From NCBI GenBank assembly GCA_026995985.1, contig JALWNF010000135.1, positions 1 to 15,352 on the forward strand: a stretch of DNA of 15,352 nt, written 5' to 3'. Made by a program: the position numbers and the translations under genes. The first letter of the stretch is position 1; every line of letters begins with the position of its first letter. The DNA is from Campylobacteraceae bacterium. GTDB taxonomy: Bacteria > Campylobacterota > Campylobacteria > Campylobacterales > Sulfurovaceae. Below are positions 1-7,280 of the stretch, in pieces. The notes beneath the pieces are model-generated. The model worked only from the letters and a program-made list of their open reading frames with translations, was not told the DNA's origin and did not search any database.

Positions 1-67
1 TGATAAATAATAAGTTTTATTATACGTTGTCACTACATTTCTATAAAATAATGTATTTTTTACATCC

Positions 68-91
68 AAAAGCCCGAAATTTAGGGCTTTT
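68..91. terminator. Bidirectional rho-independent terminator-like hairpin
   Basis: The arms AAAAGCCC (68-75) and GGGCTTTT (84-91) pair perfectly over 8 bp around the loop GAAATTTA, and the plus strand continues with TAATTTT. The stem has only four G/C pairs, but the A-run before it and T-run after it give the usual bidirectional shape. It would end transcription entering from a plus-strand gene lying left of the window, or read-through from the carbonic anhydrase side. Its right half shares ATTTAGGGCTTT with the hairpin at 11041-11070. Confidence 0.7.
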
Positions 92-167
92 AATTTTAGG
101 ATTTTGCTTTAGTGATAAACATGGGAGATTTTGAGCCTGTTATTGAACCTGTATTTGAAAAGATAAG

Positions 168-187
168 CTAGAGTATAAATACTCTAG
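168..187 (-). terminator. Palindromic hairpin directly after the carbonic anhydrase stop
   Basis: CTAGAGTA (168-175) and TACTCTAG (180-187) form 8-bp perfect arms with a TAAA loop. The palindrome abuts the TAA stop (190-188) of the minus-strand carbonic anhydrase gene. On the minus strand it is followed by a weak T-rich stretch (CTTATCTTTTC), so it probably helps end that transcript. The stem is AT-rich, so termination may be partial. Confidence 0.5.
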
Positions 188-820
188 TTAAACTTCTATT
201 TTTTTAAAAGTTTTAGTAGTATAATCATACACTTCTAAGTCGCCTGTACCTACATTATACCACCAGCCATGTAGCTCTATTCTTTTCTCTTCTAATGCTT
301 TTACTATGTATGGATATGTCATTAGCCTCTCTATTGAGAGTAGTATATTGTTCTTTTCTGTAATTTCTGCACGATTTTTTTCTGGATTGTGTAGACACTC
401 TAAGATAGCATTATGTTTAGCAGGATATGCAAGAGTTAACCACTCCTCTACATGACTCAATTCAACACTTTTTTCATCTTCATCTGTTTCATGGTATAGA
501 TGAGCACAAGCACCACAAGAGCTGTGTCCTAAAACTACTAAATGAGGAATTTTTAGAGCATTTACAGCATACTCAATAGCAGATTGTGTTGCCCCTTTTG
601 TGAGTTCATAAGGAGGTATAATATTCCCTATATTTCTAGCTATAAATAGCTCTCCTGGTTTTGCTGATAGTATCTTGGTTGGAGATACTCGACTATCACT
701 ACATGTAATAATCATTGTATGAGGTTTTTGCCCCTCTGATAGTTCGTCAAAAAGTTTTTTGTTGTCTTTAAAATAGACCTTTTTAAACTTTTGATATCCA
801 TCTAAGTGAATTTTGTCCAT
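188..820 (-). CDS. Beta-class carbonic anhydrase
   Basis: This is a zinc enzyme that interconverts CO2 and bicarbonate in the cytoplasm, supplying bicarbonate to carboxylases or helping pH balance. The 210-residue length is normal for the family. The signature CSDSR at residues 40-44 gives zinc ligand Cys40 and the Asp42/Arg44 pair, and the motif GHSSCGA at 98-104 gives ligands His99 and Cys102. The conserved RNIGN segment lies at 62-66. No signal peptide is visible, so the protein should be cytosolic. The ATG at 820 is preceded on the minus strand by an AGAGAGGA ribosome binding site. Two TATACT hexamers on the minus strand (847-842 and 863-858) are possible -10 boxes, so the gene may have its own promoter in the 137-bp gap from the DUF445 gene, although read-through from psd is also possible. 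The family call is firm; I cannot say whether the physiological role is carbon fixation or pH control. Confidence 0.95.
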   Translation of the reverse strand: MDKIHLDGYQKFKKVYFKDNKKLFDELSEGQKPHTMIITCSDSRVSPTKILSAKPGELFIARNIGNIIPPYELTKGATQSAIEYAVNALKIPHLVVLGHSSCGACAHLYHETDEDEKSVELSHVEEWLTLAYPAKHNAILECLHNPEKNRAEITEKNNILLSIERLMTYPYIVKALEEKRIELHGWWYNVGTGDLEVYDYTTKTFKKIEV

Positions 821-957
821 ATCTATTCCTCTCTTTGAATTAGTATAATTTATAATAAGTATAATAAAAAATTTTAATTCTCACTATTAAAAAAAAAGAG
901 TAGTATATGATTTAACTTTAAAATAGTATCTATTGTTTCAAATTGTATCTTTTGGTT

Positions 958-1659
958 TTAGAGTACAAATGAGGAGATAAAACCAATAACTCCACCAAAA
1001 ACTCCACCCCAAACAACTAGCCAACCTAAGTGAGTATGTATAAGCTCATGAACCAAGTCACTTACCATACTAGGTGTTAACTCATTTAGTCTTTTTGTAA
1101 TAAGCTCTTCAATAGTACGTAGAATATCATCATTTAGAGAAGAGTGTTCTAAATGGTGATTGATTTGTGCTTTGAAAGTATCTGAACTTACAATACCAAC
1201 TACAGCAGACTTTAGTTTTCTTGAAAAAGGCTCCTTTAGTGGTTCTAGGGCTTGTTCTCCTCCAAACATATTAAGCATATTGCCTAGTTTTGACTCCATA
1301 ACACTTTGACTAAGAGCGTTAAATGCAGGGGAGAAGTCTGCCGATTTAACCAAAGGAGCAAGGTCAATCTTTTTCTCTTCTCCTTGAAAGAAGGCTGTAA
1401 GTTGCTCTTTTGTAAAGAACTGCTTCATAATCATATCTTTAATAGAGGCTTTAAAGCTCTCAAAGTTCTCCTCAATAACTCCTGAACCATATAGAAATGG
1501 AACTTTGTTAAATAGCATAAAGATAGCAAGTTGGTTAGTAATAGCTCCTGAAAAGGCAAAGAGTCCTGTGTATAGAATTGGGTCAACATAAGATGCAAAA
1601 CCAATACCTATTAGTGCAACTGAGACAATATCTGTTAAAGTAGATTTTGAAATACTCAT
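958..1659 (-). CDS. DUF445 family inner-membrane protein
   Basis: This is a 233-residue member of DUF445 (YheB-type), a membrane family without an established function. An N-terminal hydrophobic region spans about residues 9-50 and ends in the family hallmark, a GAITNQLAIFMLF-type motif (38-50). A soluble helical middle (about 60-205) follows. The C-terminus has the conserved LTPxxVxxLVxxxI segment (194-207) and a glycine-rich membrane helix HLGWLVVWGGVFGG (210-223) running to the end. The ATG directly follows the TAG of the upstream HAD gene with no spacer, and TTGGAG inside the HAD gene serves as ribosome binding site. It is therefore translationally linked as the last gene of psd-HAD-DUF445. 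I infer an envelope role from location and neighbours only. Confidence 0.85.
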   Translation of the reverse strand: MSISKSTLTDIVSVALIGIGFASYVDPILYTGLFAFSGAITNQLAIFMLFNKVPFLYGSGVIEENFESFKASIKDMIMKQFFTKEQLTAFFQGEEKKIDLAPLVKSADFSPAFNALSQSVMESKLGNMLNMFGGEQALEPLKEPFSRKLKSAVVGIVSSDTFKAQINHHLEHSSLNDDILRTIEELITKRLNELTPSMVSDLVHELIHTHLGWLVVWGGVFGGVIGFISSFVL

Positions 1660-2289
1660 CTATAACTCCAAAATTTTCTCTTTTAATTTATCAATAGAAT
1701 GAATGGCATCTTCATAGTCTGAAAAGCCCCAATTTATCATAATATAGTCCATATTTAATCGTTTAGCTGCTATCATGTCACGTTCACTATCTCCTACAAA
1801 GATAGCCTCTTCTGACTTTACATTGGTATCTTTTAGATTCTTCTCTAGCATATCTGGAGCAGGTTTTCCACGACCAACATCATCATAACAAGCAATACTA
1901 GAGAAGTAGTCTAAAATATTTAAGTGATTAAGTGATTCAAGAGTTGAGCTACGATATGAGTTTGTTGCTATAGCAAGAAGATAGCCTCTCTCTTTTAGCT
2001 CTTTAAGTAGCTCCTCTATGCCATCATAGAGTTGTAACTCCTTTTCATGATTGTTAGTATAGTATTTAGAGAACCACTCCTCTTGTTGAGGTGTAAACTC
2101 ATCTGTCTCATAAAAAAATAGAGCAGGGTTGAGTTTTGGGTCATTGACCTTTGTTAAGATAACCTCTCTACTTAGGGGGGCTAAAGAGAGTTTAGAGCGT
2201 ACATAGTTAATGGCATTGACAATAGTAAGAGAGCTATCAACTAAAGTACCGTCCATATCGAAAATAACTAACTTTTTTGAACTCTTCAT
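1660..2289 (-). CDS. HAD superfamily hydrolase (phosphoglycolate phosphatase-like)
   Basis: A cytosolic phosphatase of 209 residues in HAD subfamily IA. All four motifs are present: I, DMDGT at 11-15 (nucleophile Asp11, acid/base Asp13); II, ATNS at 108-111 (Thr109); III, Lys142 in GRGKPAP; and IV, GDSERD at 166-171 with Mg2+-binding Asp167 and Asp171. A helical cap domain lies between motifs I and II (about 17-90). The substrate cannot be read from sequence; phosphoglycolate, pyrophosphate or a sugar/nucleotide phosphate are all possible. The ATG overlaps the psd stop by one base (TAATG), and the stop touches the DUF445 start, so the gene is the middle of a coupled operon. The pairing with psd hints at phospholipid or glycerophosphate metabolism, but that is inference. 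Confidence 0.9.
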   Translation of the reverse strand: MKSSKKLVIFDMDGTLVDSSLTIVNAINYVRSKLSLAPLSREVILTKVNDPKLNPALFFYETDEFTPQQEEWFSKYYTNNHEKELQLYDGIEELLKELKERGYLLAIATNSYRSSTLESLNHLNILDYFSSIACYDDVGRGKPAPDMLEKNLKDTNVKSEEAIFVGDSERDMIAAKRLNMDYIMINWGFSDYEDAIHSIDKLKEKILEL

Positions 2290-3104
2290 TAGTTTATCAC
2301 TCCTATTGGTTCTGTAAATTTTACCTTTTGGTTAATCTTAACTTGAGGTGTAAAAGAGCCTTTTTGAGAAAAGAGTAAAATGGTAGAACCCATTTCAAAC
2401 CAACCAAATAGTTCACCTTTTTCTAAAGTTACATTCTCATAGGTATAGTGTCTAGGCTCTCGTATCTTTGAGTTAGTTTGAATCTTTTTCTCAAAAGTAA
2501 TTACCATCTTTCCTACATTTAAAGCACCAACTAAAACCATAACAAAGGTTCGTCCTTTTTTATCTAGACATTCAATAATAACCCTTTCATTTTCAATAAA
2601 TAGCTCTTTTTTATTTCTAAGAAGTGGAAAGTTAACAGGGTATAGTTTTCCTGGAATATGTGTTATAGATTTTATAGTTAAAGTAGTAGGTGCATGGTAG
2701 CGATGATAATCTTTTGGTGAGAGATATAGGTTAACAAACTCTCCACCCTCTACAGCTTTAGTAGCATCTTTATGGTAAGAACCAAAGAGTTTTTCAATAC
2801 TATACTCCATGCCTTTAATCTGATATGCTTTTTTCTCTTTTATCTCTCCATAGTTAGTTACTAGGGCATCAACAGGTGAAATCATAATATTCTCACCAAC
2901 ATCAATCTTTCTAGGAGTAATAAGTGCTCTTGTAAATAGCTCATTTAGAGTTGAGTACTCAGATGGACTTTTAAACTCACTCATATCTAAGCCCATAAGT
3001 TTAACATACCCATGGTTAATAAGCTTCTGAAAAGCTCTTGGAAATTTTTTTGAGGCAAAGCCTCCAAAGGTATGAGATATAATAGCAGTATAGTGTTTTT
3101 TCAT
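2289..3104 (-). CDS. psd: Phosphatidylserine decarboxylase proenzyme
   Basis: The enzyme decarboxylates phosphatidylserine to phosphatidylethanolamine at the inner membrane, the last step of PE synthesis. It is made as a proenzyme that cuts itself between Gly239 and Ser240 of the motif EMGST (237-241), turning Ser240 into the pyruvoyl cofactor of the small alpha chain (about 32 residues). The usual motif is LGST; here Met replaces Leu. The Asp-His-Ser self-cleavage triad is complete: Asp79 in SPVDA, His134 in KDYHRYHAP, and Ser240. The 271-residue length fits the short bacterial form. AGGAAAA lies about 10 nt before the ATG and an extended -10 lies further upstream, so this is the first gene of the psd-HAD-DUF445 operon, divergent from lptA. 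pssA, a common partner gene, is not in the window. Confidence 0.96.
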   Translation of the reverse strand: MKKHYTAIISHTFGGFASKKFPRAFQKLINHGYVKLMGLDMSEFKSPSEYSTLNELFTRALITPRKIDVGENIMISPVDALVTNYGEIKEKKAYQIKGMEYSIEKLFGSYHKDATKAVEGGEFVNLYLSPKDYHRYHAPTTLTIKSITHIPGKLYPVNFPLLRNKKELFIENERVIIECLDKKGRTFVMVLVGALNVGKMVITFEKKIQTNSKIREPRHYTYENVTLEKGELFGWFEMGSTILLFSQKGSFTPQVKINQKVKFTEPIGVIN

Positions 3105-3136
3105 GTAAATTAATTTTCCTTATGATAATTGGCGAT

Positions 3137-3165
3137 ATTATAGCAATTATTTTTTAGTATTTTAA
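3137..3165 (-). promoter_or_regulatory. Promoter of the psd operon (extended -10)
   Basis: On the minus strand TGCTATAAT occupies 3145-3137, a textbook extended -10 (TGnTATAAT). With a 17-bp spacer the -35 position reads TTAAAA (3165-3160), 4 of 6 matches to consensus. Transcription would start near 3130, about 26 nt before the psd ATG, with AGGAAAA in the leader. It sits back to back with the lptA promoter. Confidence 0.65.
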
Positions 3166-3186
3166 ACTAAAATATCTATAATCTCT

Positions 3187-3214
3187 TTATCATTTGTTTT
3201 TAACACGCTATAAT
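3187..3214 (+). promoter_or_regulatory. Promoter of the lptA-engB-mrdA operon
   Basis: A perfect TATAAT at 3209-3214 lies 16 bp after TTATCA (3187-3192, 4 of 6 to the -35 consensus). The expected transcription start near 3221 lies 18 nt before the lptA ATG at 3239 and contains the GGGA ribosome binding site (3227-3230). This placement excludes the alternative TTG start at 3194. Confidence 0.65.
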
Positions 3215-3238
3215 AACACTAAAAACGGGATATTTTAT

Positions 3239-3703
3239 ATGAAACGATTAATTATATTTTTTATTTTACTCTCTACATCATATGTTTTTGCCGATATGGT
3301 AGATATAAAAGCTGACCATTTTTATGCAAATAATATTAACCATGAAGCTTTTTTTGAGGGGAATGCAAGGATTAAGCAAGGCAAAAATGAGATAAATGCT
3401 TCTAAAGTAACTATTTTTTTTAACGATAAAAGAAAAGCATTAAAGTATGAAGCTCATGGAAATGTAAGATTTAATTTAATAGAAAAAGGGATTCACTATA
3501 GAGGTATGGCAAATAAGATAGTCTATAGACCAATAGGTTCAAAATACTATTTTATTGGTAATGTTACTCTAATAGATTTAACAAATAATAGAACTATAAA
3601 GGCAAATAGTGTCTCTTTAGACCTCAAGACAGGTTTAGCAGATATTAAAGGAAGTGTTAAAAAACCTGTCCATTTTAGATTTGAAATTGAGGATAGAAAA
3701 TAA
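3239..3703 (+). CDS. lptA: LPS transport periplasmic protein LptA (OstA-like)
   Basis: This is the periplasmic bridge component that carries lipopolysaccharide from the inner to the outer membrane. From the ATG at 3239 the protein has 154 residues, beginning MKRLIIFF with a signal peptide that probably ends after VFA (16-18). The mature part is an OstA/LptA beta-jellyroll: VDIKADHFYANN near the start, then a repeated pattern of 'FEGNARIKQGKNEINASKV' type (about 37-55) with short strands and Asn/Gly turns. A longer reading from TTG at 3194 adds 15 residues but would overlap the promoter and mask the signal peptide, so I rejected it. The stop overlaps the engB ATG by one base (TAATG). The gene is first in its transcript; lptC and kdsC, often just upstream in related genomes, are not here. 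Sequence divergence is typical of Campylobacterota LptA. Confidence 0.88.
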   Translation: MKRLIIFFILLSTSYVFADMVDIKADHFYANNINHEAFFEGNARIKQGKNEINASKVTIFFNDKRKALKYEAHGNVRFNLIEKGIHYRGMANKIVYRPIGSKYYFIGNVTLIDLTNNRTIKANSVSLDLKTGLADIKGSVKKPVHFRFEIEDRK

Positions 3704-4320
3704 TGGCAATACCTAGAGTTGTAGAGGCAAATTTTATAAAATCGGCTCAGTCATTGGCTGATTCAGTAGATGATACTATAAGCGAAGTTGTTTTTTTAGG
3801 TCGCTCTAATGTTGGTAAAAGTTCGACTATAAATGGACTAACCTCTCGTAAAAACTTAGCAAAGTCTTCATCAACTCCAGGAAAGACACAGTTAATTAAC
3901 TTTTTTGATGTTCGATATGTTTATGATGAAAAAGATTGGAATATTCGATTTGTTGATTTACCAGGTTTTGGGTATGCAAAGGTCTCTAAAGAGCTTAAAG
4001 AAGTTTGGCAAAAAAATTTAGTTAATTTTATTAAGCATAGAGTATCTATTCGTGTTTTTGTTCATCTTCGTGATGCACGTCACCCAAATGCACAGATAGA
4101 TAGAGATGTAGAGGAGTATATTAAAAAGTTTATTCGTGGTGACCAACTATATATAAATGTATTTACAAAAATAGATAAACTAAAGATGAAGGAGAAGAGG
4201 GCACTTAAGAGAAAATTTCCTGACTCTATTACTATCTCAAACTCTAAACGAATTGGATATGAGCATATTCATAAGAGAGCATTTGAACATATTTTTGGGG
4301 TTAAAGAATGGTTAAATTAG
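3703..4320 (+). CDS. engB: Ribosome biogenesis GTPase EngB/YsxC
   Basis: This small TRAFAC GTPase (205 residues) acts in assembly of the large ribosomal subunit. The G motifs stand in order: G1 GRSNVGKS (33-40), G2 around TPGKT (58-62), G3 DLPG (85-88) followed by the family-specific FGYAKV, G4 TKID (155-158) and G5 near SNSK (179-182). RDARHP (123-128) matches the conserved EngB D-x-R-H-P stretch. The ATG shares one base with the lptA stop, and the 3' end overlaps the acetyltransferase gene by 13 nt, so translation of the three is coupled. Placement between lptA and the PBP2 module is a recurrent arrangement in Campylobacterota. The gene name ysxC is also used. Confidence 0.96.
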   Translation: MAIPRVVEANFIKSAQSLADSVDDTISEVVFLGRSNVGKSSTINGLTSRKNLAKSSSTPGKTQLINFFDVRYVYDEKDWNIRFVDLPGFGYAKVSKELKEVWQKNLVNFIKHRVSIRVFVHLRDARHPNAQIDRDVEEYIKKFIRGDQLYINVFTKIDKLKMKEKRALKRKFPDSITISNSKRIGYEHIHKRAFEHIFGVKEWLN

Positions 4321-4775
4321 TTAAAGCAACTTTAGCAGATATACCTTATATGCAAAAAATGGTAGCCAAAGAGGTTAAAGATGGGGTTATTTTAAAGCGT
4401 AATGAAGATGAAGTTGCTACTAATATTCGCTCTTATATTTTAGCAAAGCTAGATGATAAATTGGTAGGATATGCTGCACTACATATCCACTCTGCACGTT
4501 TAGCAGAGATTCGCTCTTTGATTGTCTTAGATGAATATAGAGGCAAGAGGATTGGTAAAAGAATTGTGGAGTTTGCTTTAGAAGAGGCAAGAGTATTAGG
4601 TGTTAAGGAGGAGGTACTTGTTTTAACTTATCTACCTGAATTTTTTAAAAAGATGAACTTTATAGAGATTTCAAAAGAGAGTATTCCTGAACACAAAATT
4701 TGGACAGACTGTATAAAGTGTATTCATTTTCCTGTGTGTAATGAGGTATCTATGGTTTATAAGTTGGTAGGGTAG
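4308..4775 (+). CDS. GNAT N-acetyltransferase, short ArgA-like (putative N-acetylglutamate synthase)
   Basis: A stand-alone GNAT domain of 155 residues that should transfer acetyl from acetyl-CoA. The acetyl-CoA pyrophosphate loop is RGKRIGKR (79-86), preceded by the beta-strand EIRSLIVLDEYRG (68-79). Its C-terminal half, with YLPEFFKKMNF (108-118), IPEHKIWTDC (126-135) and C-x2-C-x5-C (Cys135, Cys138, Cys144), resembles the short ArgA-type enzymes that make N-acetylglutamate for arginine synthesis in bacteria lacking classical ArgA. That identification rests on motif memory and not on a search. The start overlaps engB by 13 nt and the stop is one base before the next ATG, so it is embedded in the envelope operon without other arg genes. 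An alternative is a generic GNAT of unknown substrate. Confidence 0.8.
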   Translation: MVKLVKATLADIPYMQKMVAKEVKDGVILKRNEDEVATNIRSYILAKLDDKLVGYAALHIHSARLAEIRSLIVLDEYRGKRIGKRIVEFALEEARVLGVKEEVLVLTYLPEFFKKMNFIEISKESIPEHKIWTDCIKCIHFPVCNEVSMVYKLVG

Positions 4776-4776
4776 A

Positions 4777-5247
4777 ATGGCATTGAGTAATTATAATAGA
4801 TTTGATGATGAAGATAGGTTAGGTTTAGGAAAAAAGGTAGCTCTATTTTTATTTGTATTTTTGTATCCTATGTTTGTCTCTATGTATACTATACTGCCTC
4901 CTTTAATTGGTTTAGCTGGTTATATTTTTATTGTCAATCTCAATAGTAAAAAAGTCTATTCATTAGGAGCCTTTCTATATTTAATAAATTTAGATTTAAA
5001 CTTAACACTTCCACTTTTTCTCTCAACTGCAATAGTTGTTTTAATTTTTATGTTTATGTATAAGCCTTTAAAGCGTTTAATTCGATGTCGGGTATGTCTG
5101 ATTTTTGTACTTATTGTACTTGTTGATTTTATCTACTATTTGACTCTTTTTATTTATGATTTTATTTTTAATACTTTGACTGTTATTGGTGATATGTTAT
5201 TGGTTTACTATATTGTTATAGATATTTTAATTGGGGTAATGCTGTGA
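4777..5247 (+). CDS. MreD-like integral membrane protein upstream of PBP2
   Basis: A 156-residue, strongly hydrophobic protein with about five to six membrane segments (roughly 20-39, 41-54, 60-72, 76-95, 104-124, 126-152) after a polar N-terminus of about 18 residues. Length, topology and position immediately before mrdA match MreD, the membrane partner of the elongasome, but no sequence motif confirms it. MreD is poorly conserved. In Campylobacter a membrane protein of unknown function sits in the same place, as I recall. The ATG follows the previous stop by one base. The end overlaps the PBP2 gene as GTGA, so translation is coupled to mrdA and a stoichiometric membrane complex is plausible. 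The call of MreD is inference; that it is a membrane protein co-expressed with PBP2 is directly seen. Confidence 0.7.
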   Translation: MALSNYNRFDDEDRLGLGKKVALFLFVFLYPMFVSMYTILPPLIGLAGYIFIVNLNSKKVYSLGAFLYLINLDLNLTLPLFLSTAIVVLIFMFMYKPLKRLIRCRVCLIFVLIVLVDFIYYLTLFIYDFIFNTLTVIGDMLLVYYIVIDILIGVML

Positions 5248-7280
5248 GATTTGTTATTGTTATTACTATTTTTGTTCTATTTTGGATTCTATTGATTTCT
5301 CGTATCTATCAAATTAGTATTAACTCTCAAAAGTATTATGATGACTTAGCAAAAATGAATGTAGAGCGTAAGTATGATATTAAGCCTGTTAGAGGTGAGA
5401 TTTTGGATAGAAAAGGAAAACTTTTAGCTGTTAACGATATTGGTTTTTCTATTAAGTTAAAAGCACACCTCTCTCAACATACAAATGAGAAGATAAAAAC
5501 TACAAAAGAGTATGTTTTAGGGCTATTTCCAGATATAAATAAGACAAAACTAGATTTAGCTCTTGCACATACAAAAAATGAGTTTGGTAGAAGAATCTCT
5601 CGAATAGTAAAAAGATTTCCAGATATTAACCAAACAAAACTTTTTAAACGTTATATGACTAAAGAGTTGGAGAAAAACCTTAATATTATTATTAAAGAGT
5701 TTCCAGATTTATCAAAAGAGAAACTAGCACTAAACTATTTAAGTAAAGACTCTCCTTATAATCATAGATTTATTCCTATTGTAGATTTTATTCCTTATAA
5801 GGGAATGATAGGCTCTTATCCTAAGTTGAGTATCAATAAAAATCTTAAAATAGAGTCTGAGACAAAAAGAATGTATCCAGCAGGAGCATTGGCTACACAT
5901 ATTGTTGGTTATGTTGGACGTTCTAACTCCAAAGAGAATGAAAGAGACCCTGTTATAAAAAAAGTTGGTGTTGTTGGTAAGACAGGTTTAGAGAGACAAT
6001 ACAATAAAGTTCTACAGGGTAAATTAGGCTATAGATTAGTTAAAGTCTCTGCAACAAATAAGGAGATTGCAGAGATAGAAAAAGTTGAGCCAAAAGATAA
6101 TCAAAATTTAATCTTAAATATAGACTTAGGATTACAAAAGAGGATCTATGACCTATTTGAGGGGCAATCTGGTGTAGCTATTGTTATGAATGTAAATGGT
6201 GATATTTTAGCAGCCGTTTCATACCCATCTTATGACCCAAATCTATTTGTTGGAGGAATATCAACTAAAGATTGGAAAAAATTAATTTCAGACTTTAATC
6301 ACCCATTTAATAACAAAATAGTTTCATCTACCTATCCTCCTGGTTCAACTATTAAGATGGGAATGGCTCTTGCCTACTCAAAATCTGGTACAGCTGTTAA
6401 TCGTCCAGAGTACTGCAAAGGTTATATTACTTTAGGAAAGAGTAAACATAAGTTTAGATGTTGGTCTCACTATGGACATGGTCAAGTTGGACTTCGTAAA
6501 GCAATTCGAGAGAGTTGTGATGTCTACTTTTACAATAAAGCTCTAAATACTGGTATTAACAATATGGCAAAATATCTAAGAGAGATGGGTTTAGGTGTTA
6601 AAACAGGTGTTGACTTACCACATGAGAGAGCAGGTGTTATTCCAGATAAAGCATGGAAGATGAAGCGTTATAAGCAGGGTTGGTATATGGGTGAGACTGT
6701 TATCTCTGCAATTGGTCAGGGTTATAACTTAGTAACACCACTACAGGTAGCAAGATACACTGCTTTTTTAGCAACAGAGAGACTACCTACACCACACTTT
6801 GTCCATAAGATTGTAGATAAAGTAGTTAAACCAGAGTATAAAGAGTTTGAGGTAAATAAGCAAGACTTAAATACTATTCGTATGGGTATGTATGATGTAT
6901 GTAACTCTCCACGTGGTACAGCAAGACGTGCTATGTCTCATCTGCCTATTGTTGTTGCAGGTAAGACAGGTACTTCTCAAGTTGTATCTATTCCTCAAGG
7001 TGAAAAGAAGAGAATGAAAGAGTCACAATTAGACTACTATAGTCGTTCTCATGCTTGGTTAACTACATATGCCCCTTTTAAAAATCCAAAGTATGTAGTA
7101 ACGGTTTTGGTAGAGCATGGGGGACATGGAGGAAGTACAGCAGGTCCTATTGCTGCTTCTATTTATAGGTGGATGGCAAATGAAGGCTATTTTGGCAATA
7201 AGTTTAAAGGTAAAATAAAATTAAGAGACCTTAAAAAAGAGAGAGAAGAGAAGAAAAAAAAGGATAAGAAACATGGATAA
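5244..7280 (+). CDS. mrdA: Penicillin-binding protein 2 (elongation transpeptidase)
   Basis: A class B PBP that cross-links peptidoglycan during lateral wall growth. A single N-terminal membrane anchor (3-19) precedes the periplasmic part. The linker has KPVRGEILDRKGKLLA (47-62) and the pedestal ends near MYPAGALATHIVGYVG (210-225). In the transpeptidase domain the motifs are SxxK = Ser368-T-I-Lys371, SxN-like = Ser424-Cys-Asp426 (the SCD form usual in PBP2), and KTG = 574-576. The start is GTG, overlapping the upstream stop as GTGA, with GGGG 7 nt before it. At 678 residues it is longer than E. coli PBP2 (633). Part of the excess is a three-fold repeat around FPD (residues 95, 125, 153) in the head/pedestal region, and part is a Lys/Glu-rich tail (657-677). 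The 3' end overlaps the next gene by 8 nt. Confidence 0.95.
   Translation: MRFVIVITIFVLFWILLISRIYQISINSQKYYDDLAKMNVERKYDIKPVRGEILDRKGKLLAVNDIGFSIKLKAHLSQHTNEKIKTTKEYVLGLFPDINKTKLDLALAHTKNEFGRRISRIVKRFPDINQTKLFKRYMTKELEKNLNIIIKEFPDLSKEKLALNYLSKDSPYNHRFIPIVDFIPYKGMIGSYPKLSINKNLKIESETKRMYPAGALATHIVGYVGRSNSKENERDPVIKKVGVVGKTGLERQYNKVLQGKLGYRLVKVSATNKEIAEIEKVEPKDNQNLILNIDLGLQKRIYDLFEGQSGVAIVMNVNGDILAAVSYPSYDPNLFVGGISTKDWKKLISDFNHPFNNKIVSSTYPPGSTIKMGMALAYSKSGTAVNRPEYCKGYITLGKSKHKFRCWSHYGHGQVGLRKAIRESCDVYFYNKALNTGINNMAKYLREMGLGVKTGVDLPHERAGVIPDKAWKMKRYKQGWYMGETVISAIGQGYNLVTPLQVARYTAFLATERLPTPHFVHKIVDKVVKPEYKEFEVNKQDLNTIRMGMYDVCNSPRGTARRAMSHLPIVVAGKTGTSQVVSIPQGEKKRMKESQLDYYSRSHAWLTTYAPFKNPKYVVTVLVEHGGHGGSTAGPIAASIYRWMANEGYFGNKFKGKIKLRDLKKEREEKKKKDKKHG
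5509..5760 (+). repeat. Three-fold FPD(I/L)-x3-KL repeat inside mrdA
   Basis: Within PBP2 the segments FPDINKTKL (95-103), FPDINQTKL (125-133) and FPDLSKEKL (153-161) recur at spacings of 30 and 28 residues, each preceded by a hydrophobic helix ending in basic or glycine residues. The codons TTT-CCA-GAT are the same in all three (starting at 5526, 5616 and 5700), so the copies look like diverged tandem duplications. Classical PBP2 sequences have one comparable helix-loop-helix here. Confidence 0.7.

Larger units (their letters stand above)
1..187. other. Non-coding left edge with two hairpins
   Basis: No gene is supported here. Besides the hairpins at 68-91 and 168-187, a short plus-strand ORF from ATG 121 to TAG 169-171 reads MGDFEPVIEPVFEKIS. 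It has no ribosome binding site and an in-frame TAG at 97-99 just upstream. It looks like the tail of a protein rather than a gene, so it may be a decayed remnant or chance. Confidence 0.5.

Noticed and set aside
821..957. Repeated GATAC/TATAC-like words between the carbonic anhydrase and DUF445 genes
   Set aside because: They are short and imperfect in very AT-rich DNA; no hairpin or ORF is convincing beyond possible -10 boxes.
3194..3238. Upstream TTG start for lptA
   Set aside because: It overlaps the TATAAT promoter and puts 15 polar residues before the signal peptide; ATG 3239 has GGGA at the right distance.
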